DNA of 64,000 bases, taken from assembly GCF_018502385.1 (NCBI RefSeq), contig NZ_CP075523.1, positions 2,418,001 to 2,482,000 on the forward strand, read 5' to 3'. The notes below the pieces were generated by a model. The model did not search any database, was not told where the DNA came from, and worked only from the letters and a program-made list of their open reading frames with translations. Shown here piece after piece: positions 8,541 to 17,821 of the stretch. Origin of the DNA: Synechococcus sp. LA31. GTDB lineage: Bacteria > Cyanobacteriota > Cyanobacteriia > PCC-6307 > Cyanobiaceae. Position 1 is the first letter of the stretch, and each line of letters begins with the position of its first letter. Made by a program: the position numbers and the translations under genes.

Positions 8541-9725
8541 TCAGCGATCCACAGAGCCCATGATCACGTCGATCGAGCCCAGGATCGCCATGATGTCGGC
8601 CACCTTCGCTCCCTTGAGGATGTGGGGCAGGATCTGAAGGTTGTTGAAATCGGCAGCGCGGATCTTGAAGCGCCAGGGGGTCACGTCGTCGTTGCCCTGG
8701 ATGAACACGCCGATCTCCCCCTTGCCCGATTCCAGGCGGGTGTAAAGCTCACCGCCGGGAATCTTGAAGGTGGGGGCAACCTTCTTGGCCACGATCTGAT
8801 AATCGAAGCCGGCGAATTCGCTGGTTTTGCCCTCCGCCATGCGGCGGGCTTCCAGCTGCTCGGTGGGGCCGCCCGGGATCATGGCGCAGGCCTGGCGCAA
8901 GATCTTGAGCGATTCGCGCATTTCCTGAACGCGCACCCGGTAGCGCGCAAAGCAGTCGCCCTCCTTCTCCGACACCACATCCCAGTCGAAGTCGTCGTAG
9001 CACTCGTAGTGATCAACCTTGCGCAGATCCCAGGGCACGCCTGAAGCGCGCAGCATCGGGCCGGAGAGACTCCAGTTGATCGCCTGCTCGCGCGTGATCA
9101 CACCCAGACCTTCAATGCGCTTGCGGAAGATCGGGTTGTTGGTGATCAGCTTTTCGTATTCATCAATCTTCGGCCCGAACCAATCGCAGAAGTCGAGGCA
9201 TTTCTCCAGCCAGCCGTAGGGCAGATCTGCTGCTACACCGCCGATGCGGAAGTAGTTGTTGTTGATTAGGCGCTGGCCAGTGGCCGCTTCCCAGAGGTCG
9301 TAAATCATCTCCCGCTCGCGGAAGATGTAGAAGAACGGCGTCTGGGCACCCACATCCGCCAGGAAGGGGCCAAGCCAGAGCAGGTGGTTGGCGATGCGGT
9401 TGAGCTCCAGCATCAACACGCGGATGTAGCTGGCGCGCTTCGGCACCGGCACGTTGGCGAGGCGCTCGGGCGCATTCACCACGATCGCTTCGTAAAACAT
9501 GCCGGCCGCATAGTCCATGCGGCTCACGTAGGGCACGAACATCACGTTCGTGCGGTTCTCGGCAATCTTCTCCATGCCGCGGTGTAGGTAGCCGATCACC
9601 GGCTCGCAATCCACCACGTCTTCGCCGTCGAGGGTCACCACCAGCCGCAGCACCCCGTGCATGGAGGGGTGATGCGGGCCGAAGTTGACCACCATCGGCT
9701 CCGTGCGCGTTTCCAGCTGCGTCAT
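8541..9725 (-). CDS. ndhH: NAD(P)H-quinone oxidoreductase subunit H
   Basis: A 394-aa peripheral-arm subunit of photosynthetic NDH-1, homologous to the 49-kDa subunit of complex I, taking part in cyclic electron flow and respiration on the thylakoid. Conserved blocks are [35 protein letters not shown] and [11 protein letters not shown]. The C-terminus [12 protein letters not shown] is typical. The length is as expected. It is divergent from rsmH with a gap of only 68 bases. Other NDH-1 genes lie at 29-31.8 kb, 37-41 kb and 43.7 kb. Confidence 0.97.
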   Translation of the reverse strand: MTQLETRTEPMVVNFGPHHPSMHGVLRLVVTLDGEDVVDCEPVIGYLHRGMEKIAENRTNVMFVPYVSRMDYAAGMFYEAIVVNAPERLANVPVPKRASYIRVLMLELNRIANHLLWLGPFLADVGAQTPFFYIFREREMIYDLWEAATGQRLINNNYFRIGGVAADLPYGWLEKCLDFCDWFGPKIDEYEKLITNNPIFRKRIEGLGVITREQAINWSLSGPMLRASGVPWDLRKVDHYECYDDFDWDVVSEKEGDCFARYRVRVQEMRESLKILRQACAMIPGGPTEQLEARRMAEGKTSEFAGFDYQIVAKKVAPTFKIPGGELYTRLESGKGEIGVFIQGNDDVTPWRFKIRAADFNNLQILPHILKGAKVADIMAILGSIDVIMGSVDR

Positions 9726-9793
9726 GGGGCCGATGAAGATGGGCTCGTTGGCGGGATCTTAGGAAGGAAGGGCCGCTGCTTCTGCCACCACGC

Positions 9794-10705
9794 TTGGGCG
9801 ATTCGCCGGATCCTTCCACCTTTGCTCACGTTCCGGTGCTGGCGGAGCCCGTGCTGGCTGGGTTCGCGGAGCTCGATCGCCTGCTCGATCAGCACAGCAA
9901 GGCTGCCCTGATCGACTGCACCCTTGGTGGGGGTGGCCACAGTGCGCTGCTGCTGGAAGCTCATCCACGCCTGCGGCTCATCGGTCTGGATCAAGACCCC
10001 ACCGCCCGTGCCGCAGCCGCTGAGCGTCTGGCCCCCTTCGGTGATCGCGTGCAGATCGTGGCCACCAACTTTGCTGATTACTCCCCCGTGGAGCCTGTTG
10101 TGGCGGTGCTGGCGGACCTTGGGGTGAGCAGTCCCCAGTTGGATGTGGCGGAGCGGGGCTTCAGCTTCCGCCACGATGGCCCTCTCGACATGCGGATGAA
10201 TCCTGCTGCCGGTGAAACCGTGGCGGAGCTGATCGAGCGGCTCGAGGAAACGGAGCTGGCGGATCTGATCTATGCCTATGGCGAGGAGCGCCTCTCCCGC
10301 CGCATTGCCCGGCGCCTCAAGCACGATCTGGCCGAGCAGGGCTCCTACAGCGGCACCGCTGCGCTGGCCTATGCAGTGGCTGGTTGTTATCCACCCAAAG
10401 CCCGACGCGGCCGCATTCATCCCGCAACCCGCACCTTCCAGGCCCTTCGCATCGCGGTGAACGACGAGCTCGGCGTGCTCGATCGTTTGCTGGAGGCTGC
10501 TCCCGACTGGCTGCTGCCGGGCGGGCTTTTCGGTGTGATCAGCTTCCATTCGCTCGAAGATCGCCGCGTTAAGACCGCCTTTGTGAGCGATGAGCGGTTG
10601 CAGCGGATCACCCGTAAGGCCGTGCAGGCCACCGCCGAGGAAGAATCCCTCAACCCCCGCAGCCGTAGTGCGCGGTTGCGCCTTGCGCGCCGCCGCGACG
10701 CGTGA
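9794..10705 (+). CDS. rsmH: 16S rRNA (cytosine-1402-N4)-methyltransferase
   Basis: A 303-aa SAM-dependent methyltransferase (MraW family) acting on the ribosomal P site. The N-terminus has the typical [10 protein letters not shown] followed by [15 protein letters not shown] (SAM-binding loop), [11 protein letters not shown], and the C-terminal [11 protein letters not shown]. The start is a TTG at 9794; there is no ATG near the required N-terminus. The C-terminus ends in an Arg-rich tail as in relatives. It is divergent from ndhH. Confidence 0.95.
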   Translation: MGDSPDPSTFAHVPVLAEPVLAGFAELDRLLDQHSKAALIDCTLGGGGHSALLLEAHPRLRLIGLDQDPTARAAAAERLAPFGDRVQIVATNFADYSPVEPVVAVLADLGVSSPQLDVAERGFSFRHDGPLDMRMNPAAGETVAELIERLEETELADLIYAYGEERLSRRIARRLKHDLAEQGSYSGTAALAYAVAGCYPPKARRGRIHPATRTFQALRIAVNDELGVLDRLLEAAPDWLLPGGLFGVISFHSLEDRRVKTAFVSDERLQRITRKAVQATAEEESLNPRSRSARLRLARRRDA

Positions 10706-10769
10706 ACCCCCATGCAGCGCTCGCGCCCGCTTTTCGCGCAGCGCTATCGCTGCCGGCAGCCAGCCCGGC

Positions 10770-11540
10770 TCAGCCGTTGCTGAGGATGCCTGTGTGGTCT
10801 TGGCTGCCGAACAGTTGGCGGTAGGCGGCGGTGCTGATGCAGATCACCACCGGAACGATCACAAACAGTCCGCCGTAGCTGAACAGGGCGGCTATGGCGT
10901 GGATCACGCTCTCCACGATGCCCAGCCAGAGCACAACCCACCAGCTGGGGTTCACGCCATTCACGCCTGCCTGGATGGTTTCCACCGGACGCTTCACGCC
11001 AAACAGCGAGAGCTGCAGCAGAAACTTCTGGCTAATCAGGAACCACACGTAGAAGACGCCGAACACCACCACTGGGATCACGGTGAGGGTGGTGTTGAGT
11101 GCGTTCAGGCCCGTGCCGATCAGCGCTGCGAGTGCGCCCACGACAGCCAGCACGATGGTCAACAGGATTCCGGAACCAAGCAGGCGACTACTTGCGGCCC
11201 CATCCCAGCGGGTGAAGTTGCGGAAGGATGGCCGCTGACCATCCAGGCTCATCCAGGCACCACGGGTGATGCCCACCATGCCCCAAAGGCCCACGATCAC
11301 GTAGCCAATCACGCCCACCACCACGGCGATGCCGGCGGCTACGGGGTGCAGGAAGGGCAGTTCACCGCCCTTCAGTCGCAGCAGGCCACCCACGAGCAGC
11401 GCCCCGAAGGGCACCAGGATCAGCGTTACCAACACCTGGAACAGCAGGAAGGGCCAGGGAGCACGGCAGAAGGCTTGCCAGCCGTCTTCCACGGCGCGCA
11501 ACACCTGCAACTTGTTGGTGCCGGGGGTCGGCAAGCTCAT
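10770..11540 (-). CDS. multi-pass membrane protein, possible glycerophosphoryl/DUF975-like
   Basis: A 256-aa protein with about five to six hydrophobic helices and a soluble N-terminus containing AVEDGWQAFCRAPWPFLLFQ. That 'region then long helix, repeated' plan resembles DUF975-like or YciC-like integral membrane proteins, but the resemblance is only architectural. It lies between convergent rsmH and the cysteine desulfurase gene on the same strand, 89 bases from the latter. No signal or catalytic motif is visible. Confidence 0.65.
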   Translation of the reverse strand: MSLPTPGTNKLQVLRAVEDGWQAFCRAPWPFLLFQVLVTLILVPFGALLVGGLLRLKGGELPFLHPVAAGIAVVVGVIGYVIVGLWGMVGITRGAWMSLDGQRPSFRNFTRWDGAASSRLLGSGILLTIVLAVVGALAALIGTGLNALNTTLTVIPVVVFGVFYVWFLISQKFLLQLSLFGVKRPVETIQAGVNGVNPSWWVVLWLGIVESVIHAIAALFSYGGLFVIVPVVICISTAAYRQLFGSQDHTGILSNG

Positions 11541-11629
11541 CAGTCATCGGCAAGTGCCCGGAAGGTAGCGATTGCTGCAGTCCCCGCCCAGCTTTTGTCG
11601 TGATTGATGGGCAAATTGAACCTGTGGCG

Positions 11630-12778
11630 TCAGAGCTGCCGTGCCTCGGTGATGGCGTGTTCGAGGGCAGCCACTGCGGCGTTGATCTCCGCGCTGGTGG
11701 TGTGGCGCCCAAGGCCGAATCGGATGGCTGCAGCCGCCTGTTGGCGGCTCAGCCCGAGGGCCTGCAGCACGTGGGAGGGCTGGCCGCTGCTGCAGGCCGA
11801 GCCGCTGCTCACCGCCAGCACGGGACGCAGGGCCCGCTGCAGTTGAGCGCCATCGAGGCCTTCAATCCAGAGGTTGAGGTTGTGGGCCAGGCGCGGAGCG
11901 GCGGCACCATTGCGGTGAACCCCCCCCAGTGCCGCCAGGCGCTGCCACAGACGATCGCGCAGGGCCTCAAGCCGCTGAGCCCGCGCCTCTCGATCGTTGA
12001 GCGCTAGCTCCAGCGCCTTGGCCAGTCCCACGATCAGCGGCACCGGCAAGCTGCCAGCCCGCAGACCCTGCTCCTGGCCGCCACCGTGGAGTTGCGGCGC
12101 CACCTGCACCCCCGGCGCAATCCAAAGGGCTCCGATGCCTTTGGGGCCATACAGCTTGTGGCCGCTGAAGCTGAGCAGGTCGATGCCCAGGGTCGCTGGC
12201 TGCAGAGGGATGTGGCCGATGGCTTGGGCGCCGTCGCAATGGAAGCGGATACCGCGGGCACGGCAGAGCTGGCCGATGGCAGCCAGAGGCTGCAACACGC
12301 CGATCTCGTTGTTCGCGGCCATGGTGCTGAGCAGGAGCGTGTCGGGCCGCAAGCTGGCCTGCAGGCGTTCCAGATCCACCAGCCCATCGGCTTGCACGGG
12401 GAGGAGCGTGAGCTCGAAGCCATGGCGGCTGAGGTAATGGAGCGGATCGAGCACGGCCCGATGCTCGGTGGCCAGGGCCACCAGGTGGCGCCGCTGGCCT
12501 CCGGCCTGCAGTTCTGCTTCCGCGAGCCCCTTGAGCGCCAGGTTGTTGGCCTCTGTGGCGCCGCTGGTGAAGACCACCCCTGCCGGCTCCACGCCCAGCC
12601 CTCTCGCGATCTGCGTGCGGGCCTGCTCCACGGCCGCGGCTGCCAGCAGGCCTGGTCGGTGGCTGCGGCTGGCGGGGTTGGCGAACTGATCGCTCCACCA
12701 AGGCTCCATCGCCGCCACCACCGCCGGCTCACACGGCGTGGTGGCTTGATGGTCGAGGTAGATGACGGGATCAGCCAT
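11630..12778 (-). CDS. cysteine desulfurase (NifS/IscS class V aminotransferase)
   Basis: A 382-aa PLP enzyme that removes sulfur from cysteine for Fe-S cluster and tRNA thiolation. Visible features: YLDHQATTP at the N-terminus, TSGATEANNLALKG, ATEHRAV, the Schiff-base lysine in SFSGHKLYGPKG, and the catalytic Cys329 in SSGSACSSGQ. The long flexible loop around the cysteine is of the IscS/NifS (group I) type. The ATG at 12778 was preferred over the one at 12796 because MADPVIYLDHQ is the usual opening. Divergent from the exported protein gene with almost no spacer. Confidence 0.93.
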   Translation of the reverse strand: MADPVIYLDHQATTPCEPAVVAAMEPWWSDQFANPASRSHRPGLLAAAAVEQARTQIARGLGVEPAGVVFTSGATEANNLALKGLAEAELQAGGQRRHLVALATEHRAVLDPLHYLSRHGFELTLLPVQADGLVDLERLQASLRPDTLLLSTMAANNEIGVLQPLAAIGQLCRARGIRFHCDGAQAIGHIPLQPATLGIDLLSFSGHKLYGPKGIGALWIAPGVQVAPQLHGGGQEQGLRAGSLPVPLIVGLAKALELALNDREARAQRLEALRDRLWQRLAALGGVHRNGAAAPRLAHNLNLWIEGLDGAQLQRALRPVLAVSSGSACSSGQPSHVLQALGLSRQQAAAAIRFGLGRHTTSAEINAAVAALEHAITEARQL

Positions 12779-12786
12779 TCCCGCCC

Positions 12787-13374
12787 ATGCTGGCAAGCAG
12801 CGTTGTCAATGTGGCTGCTCTGATGGTTGTTGCTTCCCAGCGCAGGTGGCGTCTGGCTGGATTGGGTTGTGCTCTGTTGCAGCTGGGTTTGCTGGCAAGG
12901 TCCGCTGGTGCGCAAACCTCACTCGGTGCACCGGATCCCAGCAATCCCCACCGATCCTCCACAGCACAGCGACCGGCCGATTTGGTGCTGCTGCGGGAGT
13001 GGACCACCATGGAGGGCGACTTCGCCATCGGTGTGAACGGCGTTAAGCCCGATCCCCGCGATGCTGCGGCCCGCACGATTGTGGTGTGGGTGGAATCGCC
13101 CGGAGAGGTGAAGCTGGCGCTTGACACCCTGCGTTGTAGCCCGGAGGCGCCGATGCGGCTCACCCGTAAGGGCAGCAATCTGCTGATTAAGGACCTCAAT
13201 CCCGGCGGCCAGATCACCGAGGCCAATCGCCTTGATCATCAGATCTGGTGGGCGGCCTGCTTCCCCGAGCAAGCTGGCAAGGACCCTGCCACCCTTCAGA
13301 CCACAGCTCGCCAGCTCGGCTTTAGCGGGCTGCTGCGCGAACAGCAGCAGGTGCTGCCGAATAACCCTCGATAG
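12787..13374 (+). CDS. exported protein of unknown function
   Basis: A 195-aa protein with a signal-peptide-like N-terminus: a basic stretch RRWRLAG, a hydrophobic core and an ARSAGA-type cleavage site about residue 42. The mature part has no motif I recognise. If translation starts at 12787, only 8 bases separate it from the cysteine desulfurase start. An ATG at 12823 would leave the signal peptide shorter and more standard (MVVASQRRWRLAG) and open a 44-base gap, so it may be the real start. It is followed after 9 bases by the response regulator gene. Confidence 0.7.
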   Translation: MLASSVVNVAALMVVASQRRWRLAGLGCALLQLGLLARSAGAQTSLGAPDPSNPHRSSTAQRPADLVLLREWTTMEGDFAIGVNGVKPDPRDAAARTIVVWVESPGEVKLALDTLRCSPEAPMRLTRKGSNLLIKDLNPGGQITEANRLDHQIWWAACFPEQAGKDPATLQTTARQLGFSGLLREQQQVLPNNPR

Positions 13375-13383
13375 ATTGCGGCC

Positions 13384-14130
13384 ATGAGCCTCGAACCCGA
13401 CCCCCAGGCTGCCGAGCAGGCTGCTGAAGTTCCACTGCAGCCCCCGGCCCGGCTGTTGCTAGTCGATGACGAACCGGGCCTGCGCACGGCGGTGCAGGCC
13501 TACCTGGAAGACGAAGGCTTTCAGGTGACCACCGCCGTGGACGGTGAAGACGGCTGGGCGAAGGCCCAGGAGCTGCTGCCTGATCTGGTGATCAGCGATG
13601 TGATGATGCCCCGCCTCGATGGCTACGGGCTGCTGCGCAAGCTGCGCGACGACGAGCGCCTGGGTGGCACGCCGGTGATCTTCCTCACCGCCAAGGGCAT
13701 GACGGCCGATCGCATCGAGGGCTTCCAGGCCGGCTGCGACGACTACATCCCCAAGCCGTTCGATCCCGATGAGCTGGTGGCCCGCGTGCGCAACGTGGTG
13801 CGCCGCCAGGAGCGGCTGCTGCAGGAAGCCGCCCGTTTTGCTGATGCCGATATCGGCCAGATGGCGAAGCAGATCACCGAGATTCGTTCGCTGCTGGCCA
13901 CAGGTGGCAGCAAGCAGCAAGGCGCTGCGGTGAAGCATGAGTTCACGCCGCGTGAGGCCTCTGTGTTGCAGCTGGTGGCGGAGGGAATGATGAACAAGGA
14001 GATCGCCCGGCGTCTGGAAACCTCCATCCGCAACGTGGAGAAATACGTGAGCCGCCTGTTCACCAAAACCGGCACTGCCAGCCGCACCGAATTGGTGCGC
14101 TACGCCCTCGAAAACGGCCTGGTTGATTAA
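13384..14130 (+). CDS. two-component response regulator, receiver + LuxR-type HTH (Ycf29/NarL-like)
   Basis: A 248-aa DNA-binding response regulator. The receiver domain (about residues 22-140) has the acidic pair DDE at 28-30, the phospho-acceptor Asp72 in ISDVMMPRLDGYG, and the KPF lysine. A linker leads to a GerE/LuxR HTH (about 184-246: FTPREASVLQLVAEGMMNKEIARRL). The layout matches the cyanobacterial/plastid Ycf29 type of regulator. No cognate kinase is adjacent. Its last 8 bases overlap the pseudouridine synthase-like gene, so the two are translated together. Confidence 0.92.
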   Translation: MSLEPDPQAAEQAAEVPLQPPARLLLVDDEPGLRTAVQAYLEDEGFQVTTAVDGEDGWAKAQELLPDLVISDVMMPRLDGYGLLRKLRDDERLGGTPVIFLTAKGMTADRIEGFQAGCDDYIPKPFDPDELVARVRNVVRRQERLLQEAARFADADIGQMAKQITEIRSLLATGGSKQQGAAVKHEFTPREASVLQLVAEGMMNKEIARRLETSIRNVEKYVSRLFTKTGTASRTELVRYALENGLVD

Positions 14131-15178
14131 AACGGCTCCGAACGAAGGCTGGCTGCCGGCTGCCTTCAATGGTGGCCACGCTTATCGCGATCGCGTCAGC
14201 GCTGCATACCCGAGCGTTGTCGCGTTCTACGCCGGGCGCTACACCCATTCGGATCGGGCGGTGTGGAGCGAGCGCCTTGCCGCCGGTGAGGTCTGGCGGA
14301 ACGGCCAGCAGCTCCTGGCCGATGCGCCCCTCGCCGCTGGGGATCGGCTGGTGTGGCATCGGCCGCCCTGGCAGGAGCCTGCCGTGCCGGTGCTGAACAA
14401 GGCCTCGGTCGTGTTCGATGACGGCGATCTACTGGTGCTCAACAAGCCCAGCGGCCTGCCGGTGCTGCCCGCCGGCGGCTTCCTGCAGCACACGCTGCTG
14501 TCGCAGCTGAATGTCTGGGCCCCGGAGGCTCGCCCGGTGCATCGGCTGGGGCGCTTCACCTCAGGGGTGTTGGTGTGCGCCCGCCGTCCTGCCAGCCGCG
14601 CTTGGCTGAGCGCCCAGTTACGCGAGAGCACCGCGGCGGCTCAGCCTCACAGCGATCAGCAGCACTCGGGCGCCGAGGAGCATCCCTCCTCGGGTTGCCG
14701 CAAGATTTACCGAGCCCTCACGCAACCGTTGCCAGCGGACTGGCCAGTGGGCGAATCCCGCGACGTCACCACCGCGATCGGCCGACGTCCCCATCCGCTG
14801 TTGGGGGAGATCTGGTGCGCAGCAGATTCCTCCGCCACCGCTGCGTTGCCTTCCCGCAGTTGCTTCACCCTGCTGGAGCGCCGGCTGGAGAGCTGTTTGG
14901 TTGAGGTGGCGATTGCCACGGGCCGCCCCCATCAGATCCGCATTCATGCCGCTGCGATCGGGGCACCGTTGGAGGGCGATCCGCTGTATTCCGCCGGTGG
15001 TCGTGCGCATCCGCAGGTGCTGCCCGGCGAGGGCGGATATCTTCTGCATGCCCGTCGCTTCGTGTTGCGACCTCCGGCGCGCGCACCGCTGCACCTGGAG
15101 GCGGCGCCCCCTCTTCGTCTGAGAATCACCCCGGGCAACACGCCGATAGTCGGCGAGCGTTGGTTTACCGAGGCTTAA
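14123..15178 (+). CDS. RluA-family pseudouridine synthase-like protein with Gly at the catalytic Asp
   Basis: A 351-aa protein with the RluA/RsuA catalytic fold. Family motifs are NKPSGLPVLPAGG, PVHRLGRFTSGVLV, KIYRAL and GRPHQIRIHAAAIG, and an S4-like region may precede them. In most RluA enzymes the central motif reads HRLD, with the Asp essential for catalysis. Here residue 143 is a clear GGG Gly codon (14549-14551). I recall a plant/cyanobacterial subgroup with HRLG, so this may be a conserved variant and not damage. The start overlaps the response regulator by 8 bases. Confidence 0.85.
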   Translation: MIKTAPNEGWLPAAFNGGHAYRDRVSAAYPSVVAFYAGRYTHSDRAVWSERLAAGEVWRNGQQLLADAPLAAGDRLVWHRPPWQEPAVPVLNKASVVFDDGDLLVLNKPSGLPVLPAGGFLQHTLLSQLNVWAPEARPVHRLGRFTSGVLVCARRPASRAWLSAQLRESTAAAQPHSDQQHSGAEEHPSSGCRKIYRALTQPLPADWPVGESRDVTTAIGRRPHPLLGEIWCAADSSATAALPSRSCFTLLERRLESCLVEVAIATGRPHQIRIHAAAIGAPLEGDPLYSAGGRAHPQVLPGEGGYLLHARRFVLRPPARAPLHLEAAPPLRLRITPGNTPIVGERWFTEA

Positions 15179-15216
15179 TCCCTAGTGGTTAGACACGTGT
15201 GAGCCGTCAGATCCCC

Positions 15217-15798
15217 ATGCGCCGTTGTCTTGCCCCGCTGGTGGCTTGCTCGTTGTTCACGGTCGCGGCCTGTTCCACATCGCTGGGGTTGCGGACTGGT
15301 TCGGAGTAAGGCCAGGCCACTGATCTGACCCTCACGCTTTGCAAGGTGCAACGGGCCTCATTCGATGACAGTGCCAGCGATGACGGCCGGCCAACGGTCG
15401 GTGATAGTTACGCCTATGCGGTCAATGTTTCGACGGCTACGGGGCCCAAGGCCTGTGACGAGGCAAGTGGCCAATTCTTTGGTGTTGAAGAACTGGTTCA
15501 GGAGCTGCCGGCTGGTGAAGGTGCTTCGAATTTCTTGACGAATTTTCAGGGCACCCTTGTGTTCCCTGATGGCAACTTGCAGCTGCGCTCCATGGGCTAC
15601 GTGAGCGTGAAAGCTGAGGAGTTGGCGCAAATCAAACGCACGGGTCCGGTGGCCTTGGGGCTGGGCGATTTGTTCCCGAAACAGCATGAAGCCTCCGTGA
15701 TCGGGCAGGGTGGGGCCTACACCGGGCAGATCGGGAGTGCTGTTGTGGAGCCAGGTAATCCCCCTGTTGTTCAGCTCAAACTGTTCAAGCGCTTTTAA
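15217..15798 (+). pseudogene. exported lipoprotein gene interrupted by an in-frame TAA (AOC/dirigent-barrel-like)
   Basis: An ATG at 15217 opens a classic lipoprotein signal: MRRC, a hydrophobic core and a lipobox TVAAC at residues 15-19. After 30 codons a TAA (15307-15309) interrupts it. The same frame then continues without a stop to 15798, and a GTG at 15346 gives a 150-aa product. Separating signal and body by a single stop in one frame looks like a nonsense change. The body (FQGTLVFPDGNLQLRSMG, then GQGGAYTGQIGS) vaguely resembles the allene-oxide-cyclase/dirigent barrel, which is a weak call. Read-through or a sequencing error are alternatives. Confidence 0.65.
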
Positions 15799-15873
15799 CT
15801 CAGCGCGCGGGCGCCAGGGCGATCACATCGCCGGCGGCCAGCACAACGGTGGGCGAGCTTCCGGGCGATCGGC

Positions 15874-16599
15874 TCAGGCCTTTTCGAAGGCCAGCAGGCG
15901 GGAGAAATAGAAGGGGGCCTGGTTGAGGCTGCGCTGCTTCAGCACGAAGCCAGCCTCTGCGGCAGCTTTCACGATGCCGGCTTCTTTGAGGGTGTAGGCG
16001 CGGGTTGTTTTGCTGGGGCCGGGAAACAGCTGGCCGATGCCCTTGAGCAGGGCCAACAGCGGTGTGTACGGGGCAAAGCTCACGATCAGGTGCTGCTCGG
16101 CCATCGAGGCCAGATGGCGCACCATCTCCTCTGCGGGCTCCTGGGGGTAGTGGATGAACACATCCAGGCAGACCACGGTGTTGTAGCTGCCGCTCAGGCT
16201 CTCCAGGTCGGAGGCCAGGAAGGTGATCTGCCCCTTTTGCACGCCCGCTTCGTTGGCGCGCCGCTCGGCTTCCTTCGCCATTGCTTCCGAGAGGTCAGAA
16301 GCGGCGATGGAGCTGGCTCCCAGTTCGGCCAGCGGCAGGGTGAGGCTGCCCACGCCGCAGCCGGCATCACAGAAGCTGCGGCCCGCCAGGTTGCCCTGCT
16401 CCTTGAGCCAGGCCAGCACGTTGTCCACCGTTTTCTGGTGGCCGATGCGGATGTTGCGCTGCACCTTGTTCACGTCGTCCGATTCGCTGTAAATGCGGTT
16501 CCAGCGATCGAAACCGGTGGTTTCGAAGTAGCCCTTCACCTCCTGCTTCTCGGCGGCTTTCTGGGCCTCGGTGCTGTTGAGAAGCTGCTCGGCGGGCAT
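15874..16599 (-). CDS. chlM: magnesium-protoporphyrin IX methyltransferase
   Basis: A 241-aa SAM-dependent enzyme that methylates Mg-protoporphyrin IX at the ring-C propionate in chlorophyll synthesis, at the membrane surface. Visible: VKGYFETTGFDRWNRIYS, an N-terminal block diagnostic for ChlM, the SAM motif FCDAGCGVGSLTLPLA, and LDVFIHYPQE. The C-terminus (NQAPFYFSRLLAFEKA) is also typical. The ATG at 16599 was preferred over 16662 because MPAEQLLN begins most homologues and the extension is not ChlM-like. It is the clearest marker that this is a photosynthetic organism. Confidence 0.96.
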   Translation of the reverse strand: MPAEQLLNSTEAQKAAEKQEVKGYFETTGFDRWNRIYSESDDVNKVQRNIRIGHQKTVDNVLAWLKEQGNLAGRSFCDAGCGVGSLTLPLAELGASSIAASDLSEAMAKEAERRANEAGVQKGQITFLASDLESLSGSYNTVVCLDVFIHYPQEPAEEMVRHLASMAEQHLIVSFAPYTPLLALLKGIGQLFPGPSKTTRAYTLKEAGIVKAAAEAGFVLKQRSLNQAPFYFSRLLAFEKA

Positions 16600-16643
16600 C
16601 GGTTTGAGCCTTGGGGCGTGATGGGATGTGGCGCGGATCCTAT

Positions 16644-17777
16644 TCAGCCCGCCCAGCCCCATCGCAGTTGATCGCCTTGGCCGCTCCAGCGCAGGCAGTG
16701 GGCCAGGGGTCTGCCCCTCAGCAACGCGCTTGTGGTCGTTGCTGCACCCAGCACACGTCTCGGCAGCACTGTGGCGGCGGCGATGGCTTGATCCGCCTCC
16801 CCGCTCCAGCTGGCCAGGCGCCGCACGGCTTCCAGCAGCGGCAGGGTCACACCGGCCAGGGTGCCGTCTTCCAGCCGGCAGCTGCCCTGCTCCACGATCA
16901 GGGACCGCTCATCCCAGCGGTGCACTCCATCGGCAAGGCCATAAGGGGCCAGCGCATCGCTGACCAGCAGCACTTGCTCAGGCATGAGCCGTTGCAGAAG
17001 CACCGCCATCGAAGGGGCCACGTGCACGCCATCGGCGATCAGCCCTAAGGCCACATCCCCCCGCAGAGCCGCCGCCGCGATCGGGCCTGGGGCGCGATGG
17101 TGCAGCCCGGGCATCGCATTGAAGGCGTGGGTGATCATCCCCACTCCCTGGGTGAAGGCGGCGCTGGCCTGAGCTTCTGTGGCGTCGCTGTGGCCGAGGC
17201 TCACCAGGATGCCCAGCTGCTGCAGCGCCTCGATCACGTCTCCGGCTCCGGGCAGTTCCGGCGCCAGAGTGACCAACGCGATCTCCCGCTCGAAGCCGGC
17301 GATGCGCTCGTTCAGGCCCTCCAGGCTTGGTGCTGCTAGGTGCTGGCGGGGATGAGCGCCGCGCCGGGCCTCCGCCAGGAAGGGGCCTTCCAAGTGGGCC
17401 CCCAGCAGCAGGCATCGCCCAGGTTGATGCTGGGCCCGTGCCTGCCGCAGCACCTCCAGGGCCATGCGCAGCTCCTCCACGCCGCAGGTCACCAGGGTGG
17501 GCGCGATCGCTTCCACCCCATCGCGCCAGAGCAGCTCCAGGAGTTCCTGCAGCTTGGGCAGGTCGGCCGGGGTGAGCTCCGGGAAGGCAAGCCCCAGGCC
17601 GCCGTTGATCTGTAGGTCGACGCCCATCGGGCTTAGCCAGTCGCCAGCCCAGGGGTCGCCAGCGGCGCTGCTGTCGTCGGGCAGGGGGTGCACGGCGCTG
17701 ATGAGGCCGTGGTTGTTCACCCCGATCCGCCAGAGACCGGGCTCACTCGGCAGACGCACGCAGCTCAGCCAGTGCAT
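16644..17777 (-). CDS. nagA: N-acetylglucosamine-6-phosphate deacetylase
   Basis: A 377-aa amidohydrolase that deacetylates GlcNAc-6-phosphate during cell-wall sugar recycling. Motifs: [11 protein letters not shown] (start of the barrel), [10 protein letters not shown] with the metal ligand Glu, LGHSDAT with a metal His, [13 protein letters not shown], and LVSDALAP with the catalytic Asp. I chose the ATG at 17777 ([11 protein letters not shown]). The frame extends to 17849 but would then overlap purE. It is divergent from purE with a gap of about 44 bases, and 44 bases upstream of chlM on the same strand. Confidence 0.9.
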   Translation of the reverse strand: MHWLSCVRLPSEPGLWRIGVNNHGLISAVHPLPDDSSAAGDPWAGDWLSPMGVDLQINGGLGLAFPELTPADLPKLQELLELLWRDGVEAIAPTLVTCGVEELRMALEVLRQARAQHQPGRCLLLGAHLEGPFLAEARRGAHPRQHLAAPSLEGLNERIAGFEREIALVTLAPELPGAGDVIEALQQLGILVSLGHSDATEAQASAAFTQGVGMITHAFNAMPGLHHRAPGPIAAAALRGDVALGLIADGVHVAPSMAVLLQRLMPEQVLLVSDALAPYGLADGVHRWDERSLIVEQGSCRLEDGTLAGVTLPLLEAVRRLASWSGEADQAIAAATVLPRRVLGAATTTSALLRGRPLAHCLRWSGQGDQLRWGWAG

Positions 17778-17821
17778 CGAGGCGCAGGGCAGGAGAATGC
17801 CATCCTCGCTGCCCTTGCTGG

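Noticed and set aside
15800-15873. Minus-strand frame of about 28 residues ending TVVLAAGDVIALAPAR, next to chlM
   Set aside because: It looks like the C-terminus of some protein but has no start outside chlM and no upstream part, so it cannot be supported as a gene; it may be a relic.
2897-17510. HIP1-type octamers GCGATCGC at 2897, 4345, 5999, 7874, 14187 and 17503
   Set aside because: They are real, but six is only modestly above what a GC-rich genome of this size would give by chance, so I do not claim HIP1 enrichment.
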